The notes below the pieces were generated by a model. The model was not told the origin of the DNA. It did no database searches and saw only the letters and a program-made list of their open reading frames with translations. Shown here one piece after another: positions 31,821-39,346 of a stretch of DNA of 64,000 nt. A program made the translations under genes and the position numbers. Within the stretch, counting starts at the first letter, position 1. Each line of letters starts with the position of its first letter. Source of the stretch: Nocardia sp. CDC159 (GTDB taxonomy: Bacteria > Actinomycetota > Actinomycetes > Mycobacteriales > Mycobacteriaceae); assembly GCF_023740735.1 (NCBI RefSeq), contig NZ_JAMRXH010000018.1, forward strand, positions 90,485 through 154,484. Reading direction: 5' to 3'.

Positions 31821-32987
31821 TCAGCGGGTGGCGAGTTCGGCGAGCCGGTAGGCGAGGGCGTGCCGCACGGCCGGGATTTGGGCCGCGAGACGGATGGCGG
31901 TGTTGCGCACGGCGCGAGCGGGGCGGGGGCGCAGGGTGGCCATTCGCGTCATTCGGTGGGTGAACGAGAGCACCCCGAGGGCGATGGGTCGGCGAGACCG
32001 CTCGTACTCGTCGAGCAGGGTCTCCGGTTCGCCGTGCAGTACGCGGGTCAGGAGCCGACCCAGTAGGGCGGCGTCCTGGATGCCGGTGTTCATGCCCTGA
32101 CCGCCCGCGGGGCTGTGTACGTGCGCGGCGTCGCCGGCCAGCAGGACGCGGCCCGCGCGGTAGCGATCGGCGACGCGGTGGTGCACGCGAAAACGCGAGC
32201 TCCACAGGAGCTCTCGGATCCGGGCGCCGGGGCGGTGGGTGTCGAGGATGGCCTGGACGCGGGCCAGATCGGGGCGTTCGGGCGCGTGGGCGACGGTGGC
32301 GAAGACGCGGTACCGATCGCGCCGCTCGTCCGGCAGCGGCGCCACCACGGTGACTCCCTCGGGAGACAGGTGCATCGAGATCTCCTCGCGCGGGTCGGGC
32401 CAGTCCATCCGGACGTCGGCGAGGACGAACGACTCGGTGTAGGTCGAGCCGGTGAAGCCGATTCCGGCCTGCTCCCGAACCACGCTGTGCATGCCGTCCG
32501 CGCCGATCACGTAGTCGGCGCGGATCGAGCCCGAACCGCCTGTCGCATCGAGGAATTCGACGATGACCTCGGTTCCGGCGGCGGTCACAGCGGTGACCTC
32601 GTAGGGCCGGTGCACGTCGCCGCCCGCCTTGCGCAGCCGGGCCAGCAGCACGGCCTCGGTCGTCTCCTGACCGATCATCAGGGCGTAGGGGTATTCGGTC
32701 GGCAGTCCGGTGAAGGAGACGGTGGCCAGCCGACGTCCGCCGTCATGCAGGACGAACCGCGGGACCTCGAGGCCGCGGTCGTGCAGTTCGTCCGCGATCC
32801 CGAATTCGTCGAGCACCTCCATGGTCCGGGCGTGGACCACCGCGGCCCGCGAGGTGTTCGCGGCCTCGGCCAGTCGATCCAGCACGACCACGTCGACACC
32901 GGCGTCGGCGAGGGCGATGCCCGCGGTCAACCCGACGGGACCCGCACCGATGACGACAACGGAAGCCGCGGCCGGAACTGTGTTCAT
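31821..32987 (-). CDS. FAD-dependent aromatic monooxygenase (PHBH-type)
   Basis: A 388-residue class A flavin hydroxylase: VVVIGAGPVGLTAGIAL binds FAD, RADYVIGADGMHSVVR is the DG motif for FAD/NADPH, and RVLLAGDAAHVHSPAGGQGMNTGIQDA is the GD motif. The middle of the chain is the substrate domain. Relatives hydroxylate phenols, polyketides or antibiotics such as rifampicin and tetracycline. ATG 32987 has GAGGAG five bases upstream; the frame runs open to 33197, across the operators. It is divergent from a TetR gene, whose product very likely represses it. Confidence 0.9.
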   Translation of the reverse strand: MNTVPAAASVVVIGAGPVGLTAGIALADAGVDVVVLDRLAEAANTSRAAVVHARTMEVLDEFGIADELHDRGLEVPRFVLHDGGRRLATVSFTGLPTEYPYALMIGQETTEAVLLARLRKAGGDVHRPYEVTAVTAAGTEVIVEFLDATGGSGSIRADYVIGADGMHSVVREQAGIGFTGSTYTESFVLADVRMDWPDPREEISMHLSPEGVTVVAPLPDERRDRYRVFATVAHAPERPDLARVQAILDTHRPGARIRELLWSSRFRVHHRVADRYRAGRVLLAGDAAHVHSPAGGQGMNTGIQDAALLGRLLTRVLHGEPETLLDEYERSRRPIALGVLSFTHRMTRMATLRPRPARAVRNTAIRLAAQIPAVRHALAYRLAELATR

Positions 32988-33006
32988 GAGTGCTCCTCGA
33001 GCCATG

Positions 33007-33034
33007 CCAACAATCGTTGGCCAACATTTGTTGG
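33007..33034. promoter_or_regulatory. Double operator O1 of the TetR/monooxygenase pair
   Basis: Two palindromes in direct contact: CCAACAATCGTTGG (33007-33020) and CCAACATTTGTTGG (33021-33034). Together with flanks they make a nearly perfect 34-base inverted repeat. The site covers the predicted start of the monooxygenase transcript. Confidence 0.7.
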
Positions 33035-33068
33035 CATCACGGTACGGCCGGCGATACTGGTGTGTCAA
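33031..33068. promoter_or_regulatory. Interlocked divergent promoters
   Basis: Toward the tetR gene: TTGGCA (33031-33036), 16 bases, GATACT (33053-33058). Toward the monooxygenase, minus strand: TTGACA (33063-33068), 18 bases, TACCGT (33039-33044). Each -35 sits inside or beside an operator. Confidence 0.5.
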
Positions 33069-33092
33069 CGCTTGTTGGCCTACATTCGTGGG
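33065..33092. promoter_or_regulatory. Double operator O2 of the TetR/monooxygenase pair
   Basis: TCAACGCTTGTTGG (33065-33078) and CCTACATTCGTGGG (33079-33092) repeat the O1 design in weaker form, 58 bp away. They end one base before the tetR ATG. They cover the tetR transcription start and would give autoregulation. Confidence 0.6.
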
Positions 33093-33093
33093 C

Positions 33094-33675
33094 ATGACCG
33101 CCGAGACGACTCCGCGCCGCTCCGACGTGACCCGGGCGACCATCCTCGCGGCCGCCCGCCGCCGCTTCGCCGAGGAAGGTTTCCGCAAGGCGACCATCCG
33201 CGCGATCGCCGCCGATGCCGGGATCGACCCGTCGATGGTGATGCGGTACTACGGCAGCAAGGAGGGGCTGTTCGAGGCCGCCCTGGACGTGGACCTCGCG
33301 CTGCCCGATCTGGGGGCGGTGCCGCCGCAGGCCCTGGGCGAGGCGCTGGTGCGCCGATTCCTGGAGGTCTGGGAGGTTTCGCCGGGTAGCGAGACGATGC
33401 TGACCCTGCTTCGTTCCGCGTTGACCGAGGATGTGCTGGGGGGTCGCGCGCAGCAGATCTTCGCCGGACAGGTGATGCCCGTGGTCATGCGTGTCGGCGA
33501 TCCATCGGACGCGCCGCGCCGGGCCGGTCTGCTCGCCACCCAGATGCTCGGACTCGCCCTGTGCCGCTACGTGTTACGCCTGCCCCCGGTCGTCGCCATG
33601 AGGCACGAGGAGATCGTCGCCGATATCGGCCCCACGCTCCAGCGATATCTGCTGGGCCAGCCGCGCATCCGGTGA
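33094..33675 (+). CDS. TetR-family repressor
   Basis: A 193-residue regulator. The N-terminal helix-turn-helix is clear: ILAAARRRFAEEGFRKATIRAIAADAGIDPSMVMRYYGSKEGLF. A C-terminal ligand domain follows with the TetR_C pattern seen in actinobacterial drug-response regulators. ATG 33094 comes one base after operator O2 and has no ribosome site, so a bound repressor would directly cover its own start. It probably controls the divergent flavin monooxygenase in response to that enzyme's substrate. Confidence 0.9.
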   Translation: MTAETTPRRSDVTRATILAAARRRFAEEGFRKATIRAIAADAGIDPSMVMRYYGSKEGLFEAALDVDLALPDLGAVPPQALGEALVRRFLEVWEVSPGSETMLTLLRSALTEDVLGGRAQQIFAGQVMPVVMRVGDPSDAPRRAGLLATQMLGLALCRYVLRLPPVVAMRHEEIVADIGPTLQRYLLGQPRIR

Positions 33676-33767
33676 CCTCCAGGATGCCCATCCAGCTGGA
33701 AGGAAATAATGTTCTCGGCGAAGGGGTTTCGCCGCATCGGTGGGCCCGATCTCGCCGAGGAGGGCTG

Positions 33768-34949
33768 GTGGGTTTGGTGGAGGGATTCGTCGAGCGCGGA
33801 TTCGAGCCGGTTCGGGATGGATTCGCGCACGCGCACGAGGGTGACGAGGGCGCCGCGCAGCTGTGCGTGTATCGCCACGGGCGCGTCGTGGTGGATCTGT
33901 GGACGGGACAGGATCCGATCTCGGGGAAGACCTGGGATGCGGGGTCGCTGTCGGTGCTCATGTCCGTGTCCAAGGGGCTGACCGCGACCTGTGTGCATAT
34001 GCTCGTCGATCGGGGCCTGCTCGACCTCGCGGCCCCGGTTCGGGACTACTGGCCGGAGTTCGCGGCGGCGGGCAAGGCCGACGTCACGGTCGCCGATGTG
34101 CTGTCCCATCGCGCCGGATTGTCGAGCTTCGACCCCGAATGCGGAATCGGCACCCGAGAATTGTCCGACTGGTCGGCGTGCGTCACCGCCCTCGCCTCGA
34201 TGGCTCCGCTGTGGCGGCCCGGGACGGCGTACTACTATCACTCCCTCACCTGGGGCTATCTGGCGGGCGAGCTGATCCGGCGGGTCAGCGGCAAGAGCGT
34301 GGGTGAGTTCCTCGCCGCCGAGATCGCCGACCCGCTCGGACTGAGCCTGTGGATCGGCCTGCCCGAAAGCCAAGAGCCCCATGTCGTTCCGCAGTTCACC
34401 CGGCTGCGCTCGCCCGGTCCCGCCGAAGTGGAGAAGCTGCTCGGCAGCATGGGGATCGACGTCGGCGCGCGACTGGTCCGGGCCACCCTCGCGACGGTGG
34501 CGATGCGAGAGGAGGGCCTGGAACTGCTCAACACCCGAATCGGGCACGCGGCGGAGATCCCCTCCGGCAACGGAATCGGAAACGCTCGCTCACTGGCGCG
34601 ATTGTTCGCGGCCACGATCGGCGACATCGACGGCATCCGCCTCCTCTCTCCCCAGGCCCTACACCGAGCCCGCCAACCCCAAACCGAGGGACTGAACTAC
34701 CCCGCCCCCCTGACCGCCCTGCCGAAGGGCAACGACTTCGCCCACGGCTACGAACTCACCCGCCCCACCCAACTCCTCGGCCCCGGAGCCTTCGGCCAGA
34801 TCGGCTCCGGCGGCCGAATCGCCTTCGCCCACCCGGATTCCGGCGTAGCCGTCGGTTACACCTGCACCAATATGGTCGGCGACGACAACGGCGGCCCGGA
34901 CCCGCGGTGGTCGCCGTGGACCGCCGCGCTGCGCGCCGCCCTGGCCTGA
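33768..34949 (+). CDS. Serine hydrolase of the beta-lactamase/esterase (class C-like) family
   Basis: About 393 residues. The nucleophile motif SVSK (S-x-x-K) follows GSLSVLM, the second motif is in YYYHSLTWGYLAGEL (Y-x-H/S instead of Y-x-N), and FGQIGSGGRIAFAHPDSG holds the third-motif region. The opening VEGFVERGFEPVRDGF and the VVDLWTG segment are typical of actinobacterial esterases (EstB/LipE type), which hydrolyse esters rather than beta-lactams. No signal peptide. I take GTG 33768 just after GGAGGG; TTG 33774 and ATG 33684 are alternatives. It lies downstream of tetR on the same strand and ends 10 bp from a convergent gene. Confidence 0.85.
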   Translation: MGLVEGFVERGFEPVRDGFAHAHEGDEGAAQLCVYRHGRVVVDLWTGQDPISGKTWDAGSLSVLMSVSKGLTATCVHMLVDRGLLDLAAPVRDYWPEFAAAGKADVTVADVLSHRAGLSSFDPECGIGTRELSDWSACVTALASMAPLWRPGTAYYYHSLTWGYLAGELIRRVSGKSVGEFLAAEIADPLGLSLWIGLPESQEPHVVPQFTRLRSPGPAEVEKLLGSMGIDVGARLVRATLATVAMREEGLELLNTRIGHAAEIPSGNGIGNARSLARLFAATIGDIDGIRLLSPQALHRARQPQTEGLNYPAPLTALPKGNDFAHGYELTRPTQLLGPGAFGQIGSGGRIAFAHPDSGVAVGYTCTNMVGDDNGGPDPRWSPWTAALRAALA

Positions 34950-34959
34950 GGCGCGTCCG

Positions 34960-35604
34960 TCAGCGAGGACGGTTCAGGAAGATCGGGTCCATCACCTCGG
35001 CGCAGACCCCGCCTATCAGGTACCGCGGTTGATAGATCCCGTGTGATCGGGCAGCGAGTTCGATGGCGCTGATCGCGATCTGGCCGATCCCGGAACGGCC
35101 GATCACGTCGACCGAACTGGCCCAGACCACGCGTGGGATCTTCGCCCAGGCGATCATTCCCATGCACATGGCACACGGTTCGCCGGTGGTATAGAGCGTC
35201 GTATTCGGCCAGCCGGAATTGCCGTGCCGATCAATATAGGAATTGATGGCGACCACCTCACCGTGATGCCCGGGATGGAACGCGCTTTTGTTGACCCCCT
35301 CGGAAAGGATCGTCCCCGTGTCGTCGACGATGACCGCGCCGAAGGGATACTTCGGATTGCCCGCCGCCACCCGGATGGCCTGGGCCATCCGCAATGCGTG
35401 GAATCGTTGTTCTTCCAGCGTCGGGCGGTAGCCGAGCAGCCGGTCCGGGGCGCTGCGCGTCGGCTCGTCGAGTTCACATGTCGGCGTGGCCGAGCCGGTG
35501 CCCGCGGCGCCGCCGACCAAGGCCGCGACCGAGGCGGTCAATGCGAGTGCGGCCGTGCGCCGGGAGGTTTGCGCGGACACCTTTCGGGAGAATTCGGTAA
35601 CCAT
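34960..35604 (-). CDS. Exported deaminase-like protein (CMP/dCMP deaminase fold)
   Basis: A 214-residue protein. The N-terminus has TSRRTAALALTASVAALVGG, which looks like a Tat signal. The mature part has the zinc-dependent deaminase signature complete: HHGEVVAI (zinc His and catalytic Glu) and EPCAMCMG (two zinc cysteines). The ~90-residue stretch around them, PFGAVIVDDTG to PRVVWASS, is like guanine or tRNA-adenosine deaminases. Export is unusual for a deaminase, whose substrates are normally cytoplasmic. The fold is sure; the substrate and location are inference. ATG 35604 has no clear ribosome site. Confidence 0.78.
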   Translation of the reverse strand: MVTEFSRKVSAQTSRRTAALALTASVAALVGGAAGTGSATPTCELDEPTRSAPDRLLGYRPTLEEQRFHALRMAQAIRVAAGNPKYPFGAVIVDDTGTILSEGVNKSAFHPGHHGEVVAINSYIDRHGNSGWPNTTLYTTGEPCAMCMGMIAWAKIPRVVWASSVDVIGRSGIGQIAISAIELAARSHGIYQPRYLIGGVCAEVMDPIFLNRPR

Positions 35605-35784
35605 GGGTGGTAGCCTGCCAGAAATTCGCCGAATTCTCGGTTCCGGCCAGAAGTTCTACCTCCAGCCTATCGCCACGCCTAATGCGATGAAATCGAATTG
35701 TCCGGTGTATTAGGGCGGGAATGAATCGCTGCCTTCCGAAGCCCGGTATGGGAACGGCGACGGATGCGGTATCGCGCAACGCGA

Positions 35785-35817
35785 GAAGGCTCGGACAGCA
35801 ACGCTGTCCGAGCCTTC
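35785..35817 (-). terminator. Terminator of tRNA-Arg
   Basis: A perfect 15-base stem (35785-35799 with 35803-35817) and a 3-base loop, starting five bases after the 3' end of the tRNA on the minus strand. The tail is not T-rich. The rest of the gap 35605-35784 shows nothing I can name. Confidence 0.7.
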
Positions 35818-35822
35818 CTCGG

Positions 35823-35895
35823 TGCCCTCGGCAGGATTCGAACCTGCGGCCTTCTGCTCCGGAGGCAGACGCTCTATCCCCTGAGCTACGAGGGC
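35823..35895 (-). tRNA. tRNA-Arg (CCG)
   Basis: On the minus strand the 73-base cloverleaf has acceptor GCCCTCG/CGAGGGC. The D arm is GCTC-AGGGGATA-GAGC and the anticodon stem TCTGC/GCAGA holds loop CTCCGGA (anticodon CCG). The T arm is GCAGG-TTCGAAT-CCTGC and the discriminator is A. CC follows in the DNA but then G, so CCA is not fully encoded. argS lies 1.8 kb away. Confidence 0.94.
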
Positions 35896-35995
35896 GAGGT
35901 GGACCCGGTCGTCGTTGTTTGCACGTCGTCCGATCGGGCGGGGAAAGCGTATCGCATCGGCGGGCGTGGGCCAAAAGGCGAGGGTGAGCGGGGGT

Positions 35996-36661
35996 TCAGT
36001 TGAGGGGGAGGGGGGTGGCGGCGCGGGCGGTGAGCATCTGGGTCATGAGGCGGGACTCGCCCTCCTGGGTGGTTTTCATGCTGGCGGCCAGGGAGCGGAC
36101 GGCGTCGGTTTCGGCTCGGGCGGCGGCGTATTCGATCATGGGGACGCCGCCCTGGTGGTGGCGCAGCATCAGTTGCAGGAACAGCGTGTCCTGGGCGGGG
36201 CCGGTGGCCCGGCGCAGCTGTTCGAGCTCCTGGGGGGTGGCCATGCCGGGCATGGACGGCATCGGGCCCGAGGTCTGCGAGTCGTGGCCGTGGCCGCCGG
36301 CGGCCGACATCCAGCCCATGTAGCCGTCCGGATGCAGCGTCGGCTTGCCCCACAGCTGCAGCCAGCCCTGCATGCGCCCGGCCTGGTTCTGCTGAGTGGT
36401 GAGGATGTCGTAGGCCAGGCGCTTGACGTCCGGATCGCTGCCGCCGGACAGCTCCAGGCCCGCCATCTGCACCGCCTGCGCGTGATGGACGGACATGTCC
36501 TGGCAGAAGCCGGTGTCGACCGCGCCGGGCGCGGCATCGACACTGCGCTGCAACGGAATACGCACGATCACCCCGATCGCGACGCCGACCAGCAGCACCG
36601 CGACCACGGCCAGGACGAGGACGGCCGCGCGTTGCCGCGCGGCGGGTCGGTCGCTCGTCAT
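35996..36661 (-). CDS. DUF305-family membrane-anchored protein
   Basis: A 221-residue protein with one N-terminal helix (AVLVLAVVAVLLVGVAIGVIV) and an outer DUF305 domain of two helical repeats: DMSVHHAQAVQMAG and LMLRHHQGGVPMIEYA. The H-H/M-x-x-M pattern suggests metal (perhaps copper) binding, as proposed for some family members; this is not proven. It is preceded at four bases by the DUF3105 gene, so the two are one transcription unit. This pairing upstream of argS is known to me from other Nocardia-like genomes. Confidence 0.83.
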   Translation of the reverse strand: MTSDRPAARQRAAVLVLAVVAVLLVGVAIGVIVRIPLQRSVDAAPGAVDTGFCQDMSVHHAQAVQMAGLELSGGSDPDVKRLAYDILTTQQNQAGRMQGWLQLWGKPTLHPDGYMGWMSAAGGHGHDSQTSGPMPSMPGMATPQELEQLRRATGPAQDTLFLQLMLRHHQGGVPMIEYAAARAETDAVRSLAASMKTTQEGESRLMTQMLTARAATPLPLN

Positions 36662-36665
36662 GGCG

Positions 36666-37550
36666 CTACTGCCGCGGAGGGGTTTGTCCCGGCGCGCCGC
36701 CGGGCACGCCCGGCATCCCAGGCAGTCCAGGAATGCCCGGAATGCCGCCGGGCGGACCGCCGAAGCCCTCGTCGGTGGACGGGGTCAGCCCCTTGCCGTC
36801 CATCGGCACCGCGTCCGGCCCGGGCGCGGTCGGATCGAACGGCGGCGGGTTGTCGGGGTCGAAGGTCGGATTGTCGCAGGCCGCACCGACTTCCGGATGG
36901 GTGTACTGGTTCAGCCGTAGCGCGGCGACGAACTGGCCGATGCGCTTGTCGTCGGCGCTGTCCACCTTCAGCTGATGTCCCCACGACTGCAGCGAGATCG
37001 GCGAGTCCATGCCCGGATACGGCGACATCAGCATCGCGGGTTTGTTCTGGACCTTCTGCTTCAGCGAGTCCACCGCCGCGCCGCTGATCTTGTCGGGGTT
37101 GTAGGCGATCCACACCGCGCCGTGCTCGAGCGAGTGCACCGCGTTCTCGGTGCGGATCGGTTTGGTGTAGACCACGCCGGTGCAGGCCGCCCACGATTCG
37201 TCGTGCGGCCCGCCCATCGGCGGGGCCAGGTCGTAGGCCACCCGCTGCGGGACCCGCACGTGCAGGCCCGCCGGATAGTCCTTCTTCACCACGCCCGCGA
37301 TCTCGTCGGACGGATCCTTCTTCTGGGCGGTCGGTGTGAATTTCTCCGCATCCGCCTTCTCCTGATACTTCGGCACCAGATACACCGCGAGGGCGGCGAC
37401 CAGGCCGATGATCACGACGGCGGCCCCTATCACGGACCACGGGACGCGGCTCCCGAGCGGCTTCTTTCCTGGGCCCCCCGTTTTGCGGGCCGGTGCGGAT
37501 TTGGCGGCGGCACGAATCGCCTTGGCCGATTTCGCGCTGGTGTTCGGCAT
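36666..37550 (-). CDS. DUF3105-family membrane protein
   Basis: A 294-residue protein. A basic, Lys/Ala-rich cytoplasmic tail of ~40 residues is followed by one membrane helix (VIGAAVVIIGLVAALAVYLV) and an outer DUF3105 domain: GLHVRVPQRVAYDLAPPMGGPHDESWAACTG, then SLEHGAVWIAYNP. The conserved His and Cys residues of that domain suggest metal binding or redox activity, but no function is established. The last 70 residues are Pro/Gly-rich and low in complexity. I start at ATG 37550; a TTG at 37598 is in frame but has weaker support. It is divergent from argS. Confidence 0.82.
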   Translation of the reverse strand: MPNTSAKSAKAIRAAAKSAPARKTGGPGKKPLGSRVPWSVIGAAVVIIGLVAALAVYLVPKYQEKADAEKFTPTAQKKDPSDEIAGVVKKDYPAGLHVRVPQRVAYDLAPPMGGPHDESWAACTGVVYTKPIRTENAVHSLEHGAVWIAYNPDKISGAAVDSLKQKVQNKPAMLMSPYPGMDSPISLQSWGHQLKVDSADDKRIGQFVAALRLNQYTHPEVGAACDNPTFDPDNPPPFDPTAPGPDAVPMDGKGLTPSTDEGFGGPPGGIPGIPGLPGMPGVPGGAPGQTPPRQ

Positions 37551-37673
37551 CGCTGATGTGCTCTCTTCGACATGTCGGACGGTCCCGCAATGCGGCAAGC
37601 TGGTGTTGCCCCGCCCGGTTTGCTGGGTGCCTGCCCAGAGGTGCCCGATGGCGGCGTACGCCTGCTCAGACCA

Positions 37674-37679
37674 TAGGAT
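37674..37679 (+). promoter_or_regulatory. -10 element (TAGGAT) of argS
   Basis: TAGGAT ends eight bases before GTG 37688, so the mRNA probably starts at or next to the start codon. No convincing -35 is seen. Confidence 0.45.
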
Positions 37680-37687
37680 AAGGACTC

Positions 37688-39346
37688 GTGACTCCAGCTG
37701 ACCTTGCAGATCTCCTTCGTGCTACCGCCGCGAAGGTGCTTGTCGAACGTGGATCGGACCCTTCGGTCCTGCCCGACGAGGTCAAGGTGGAGCGTCCCCG
37801 CAATCCGGAACACGGTGACTATGCCACGAATCTGGCCATGCAGGTGGGCAAGAAAGCGGGATTGAATCCGCGCGAACTGGCCGGTCTGCTCGCCGACGCG
37901 CTGTCGGCCGACGAGGGAATCGAATCCGCCGAGGTCGCGGGCCCGGGCTTCCTCAACATCCGGCTGGCCGCCGCCGCACAGGGGGCTATCCTCGAGAGGA
38001 TCCGCGCGGCGGGCGCCTCCTACGGCAGTGCGGCCACCCTTACCGGTACCAAGATCAACCTGGAATTCGTCTCCGCCAATCCGACCGGTCCGGTTCATCT
38101 GGGCGGTACCCGCTGGGCCGCCGTAGGCGATGCCCTCGGCCGGATCCTGGCGGCTCAGGGCGCGGCGGTCACCCGCGAGTACTACTTCAACGACCACGGC
38201 GCGCAGATCGATCGGTTCGCCAACTCCCTGGTCGCCGCGGCGACCGGTGCGCCGACGCCCGAGGACGGCTATGCGGGCGCCTACATCGGCGAGATCGCCG
38301 AGCGGATCGTCGCCGCGCATCCGGACGCGGTGCGCCTGCCCGAGGCCGAGCGGCACGAGCTGTTCCGGCGCGAGGGCGTCGAGCTGATGTTCACCCACAT
38401 CAAGCAGACCCTGCACGACTTCGGCACCGAGTTCGACGTCTACTTCAACGAGAGTTCGCTGTTCGAGTCGGGCGCGGTCGACCGGGCCGTCGAGCGGCTC
38501 AAGAACATGGGCAAGCTGTACGAGAAGGACGGCGCCTGGTGGATCGCCAGCTCCGAGTACGGCGACGATCAGGACCGCGTCGTCATCAAGAGCGACGGCA
38601 AGGCCGCCTACGTCGCTGGTGACATCGCCTACTACCAGGACAAGCGCGCCCGCGGCTTCGATCTGTGCATCTACATGCTCGGCGCGGACCACCACGGCTA
38701 CATCGGCCGGTTGAAGGCGATCGCCGAGACCTCCGGCGACGATCCGAAGACGGTCGAGGTGCTGATCGGCCAGATGGTGAATCTGGTGCGCGACGGGGTG
38801 GCGGTGCGGATGAGCAAGCGCGCGGGCACCGTGGTCACCCTCGACGATCTGGTCGAGCTGATCGGCGTCGACGCCGCGCGGTACTCGCTGGTGCGCAGCT
38901 CGGTCAACACCAGCATGGATATCGATCTCGACGTCTGGACCAAGCAGAGCAACGAGAATCCGGTCTACTACGTGCAGTACGCGCACGCCCGCACCTGCGC
39001 GGTCGGCCGCAATGCCGCCGATCTCGGATTCGCCGGTGTCGCACCGGATCTCGCGTTGCTGACCGCCGACGAGGAGGGCGAGCTGATCCGCACCCTCGGC
39101 GAGTATCCGGCGATCGTCGCGAGCGCGGCGACGCTGCGCGAGCCGCATCGCGTGGCCCGCTACCTGGAGGAGCTGGCGGGTGCGTACCACCGGTTCCAGA
39201 CCAACAAGACGCTGCGCATCCTGCCGCAGGGCGACGATCCGGTCACGCCGGTCAATGCCGCACGCCTGGAACTGGTCAACGCCACCCGACAGGTACTCGC
39301 CAACGGCCTCGCGCTGCTGGGCGTCAACGCTCCGGAGCGGATGTGA
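37688..39346 (+). CDS. argS: Arginyl-tRNA synthetase
   Basis: A 552-residue class I synthetase. The N-terminal Add-1 domain is followed by the HIGH-like NPTGPVHLGGTRW and the KMSK-like region as RMSKRAGTVV. The C-terminal anticodon domain of the DALR type has YYVQYAHARTCAV and RVARYLEELAGAYHRF. It charges tRNA-Arg with ATP and arginine. The GTG start is probably leaderless. The stop overlaps lysA by one base (TGATG), tying it to the aspartate-family genes that follow, the same order as in mycobacteria. Confidence 0.97.
   Translation: MTPADLADLLRATAAKVLVERGSDPSVLPDEVKVERPRNPEHGDYATNLAMQVGKKAGLNPRELAGLLADALSADEGIESAEVAGPGFLNIRLAAAAQGAILERIRAAGASYGSAATLTGTKINLEFVSANPTGPVHLGGTRWAAVGDALGRILAAQGAAVTREYYFNDHGAQIDRFANSLVAAATGAPTPEDGYAGAYIGEIAERIVAAHPDAVRLPEAERHELFRREGVELMFTHIKQTLHDFGTEFDVYFNESSLFESGAVDRAVERLKNMGKLYEKDGAWWIASSEYGDDQDRVVIKSDGKAAYVAGDIAYYQDKRARGFDLCIYMLGADHHGYIGRLKAIAETSGDDPKTVEVLIGQMVNLVRDGVAVRMSKRAGTVVTLDDLVELIGVDAARYSLVRSSVNTSMDIDLDVWTKQSNENPVYYVQYAHARTCAVGRNAADLGFAGVAPDLALLTADEEGELIRTLGEYPAIVASAATLREPHRVARYLEELAGAYHRFQTNKTLRILPQGDDPVTPVNAARLELVNATRQVLANGLALLGVNAPERM

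Noticed and set aside
33709..33981. Open frame starting ATG 33709 with AAGGA upstream
   Set aside because: It has a good ribosome site but overlaps the serine hydrolase in another frame and encodes nothing recognisable.
37599..37687. T-box or other riboswitch before argS
   Set aside because: The transcript appears leaderless, leaving no room for a leader RNA.
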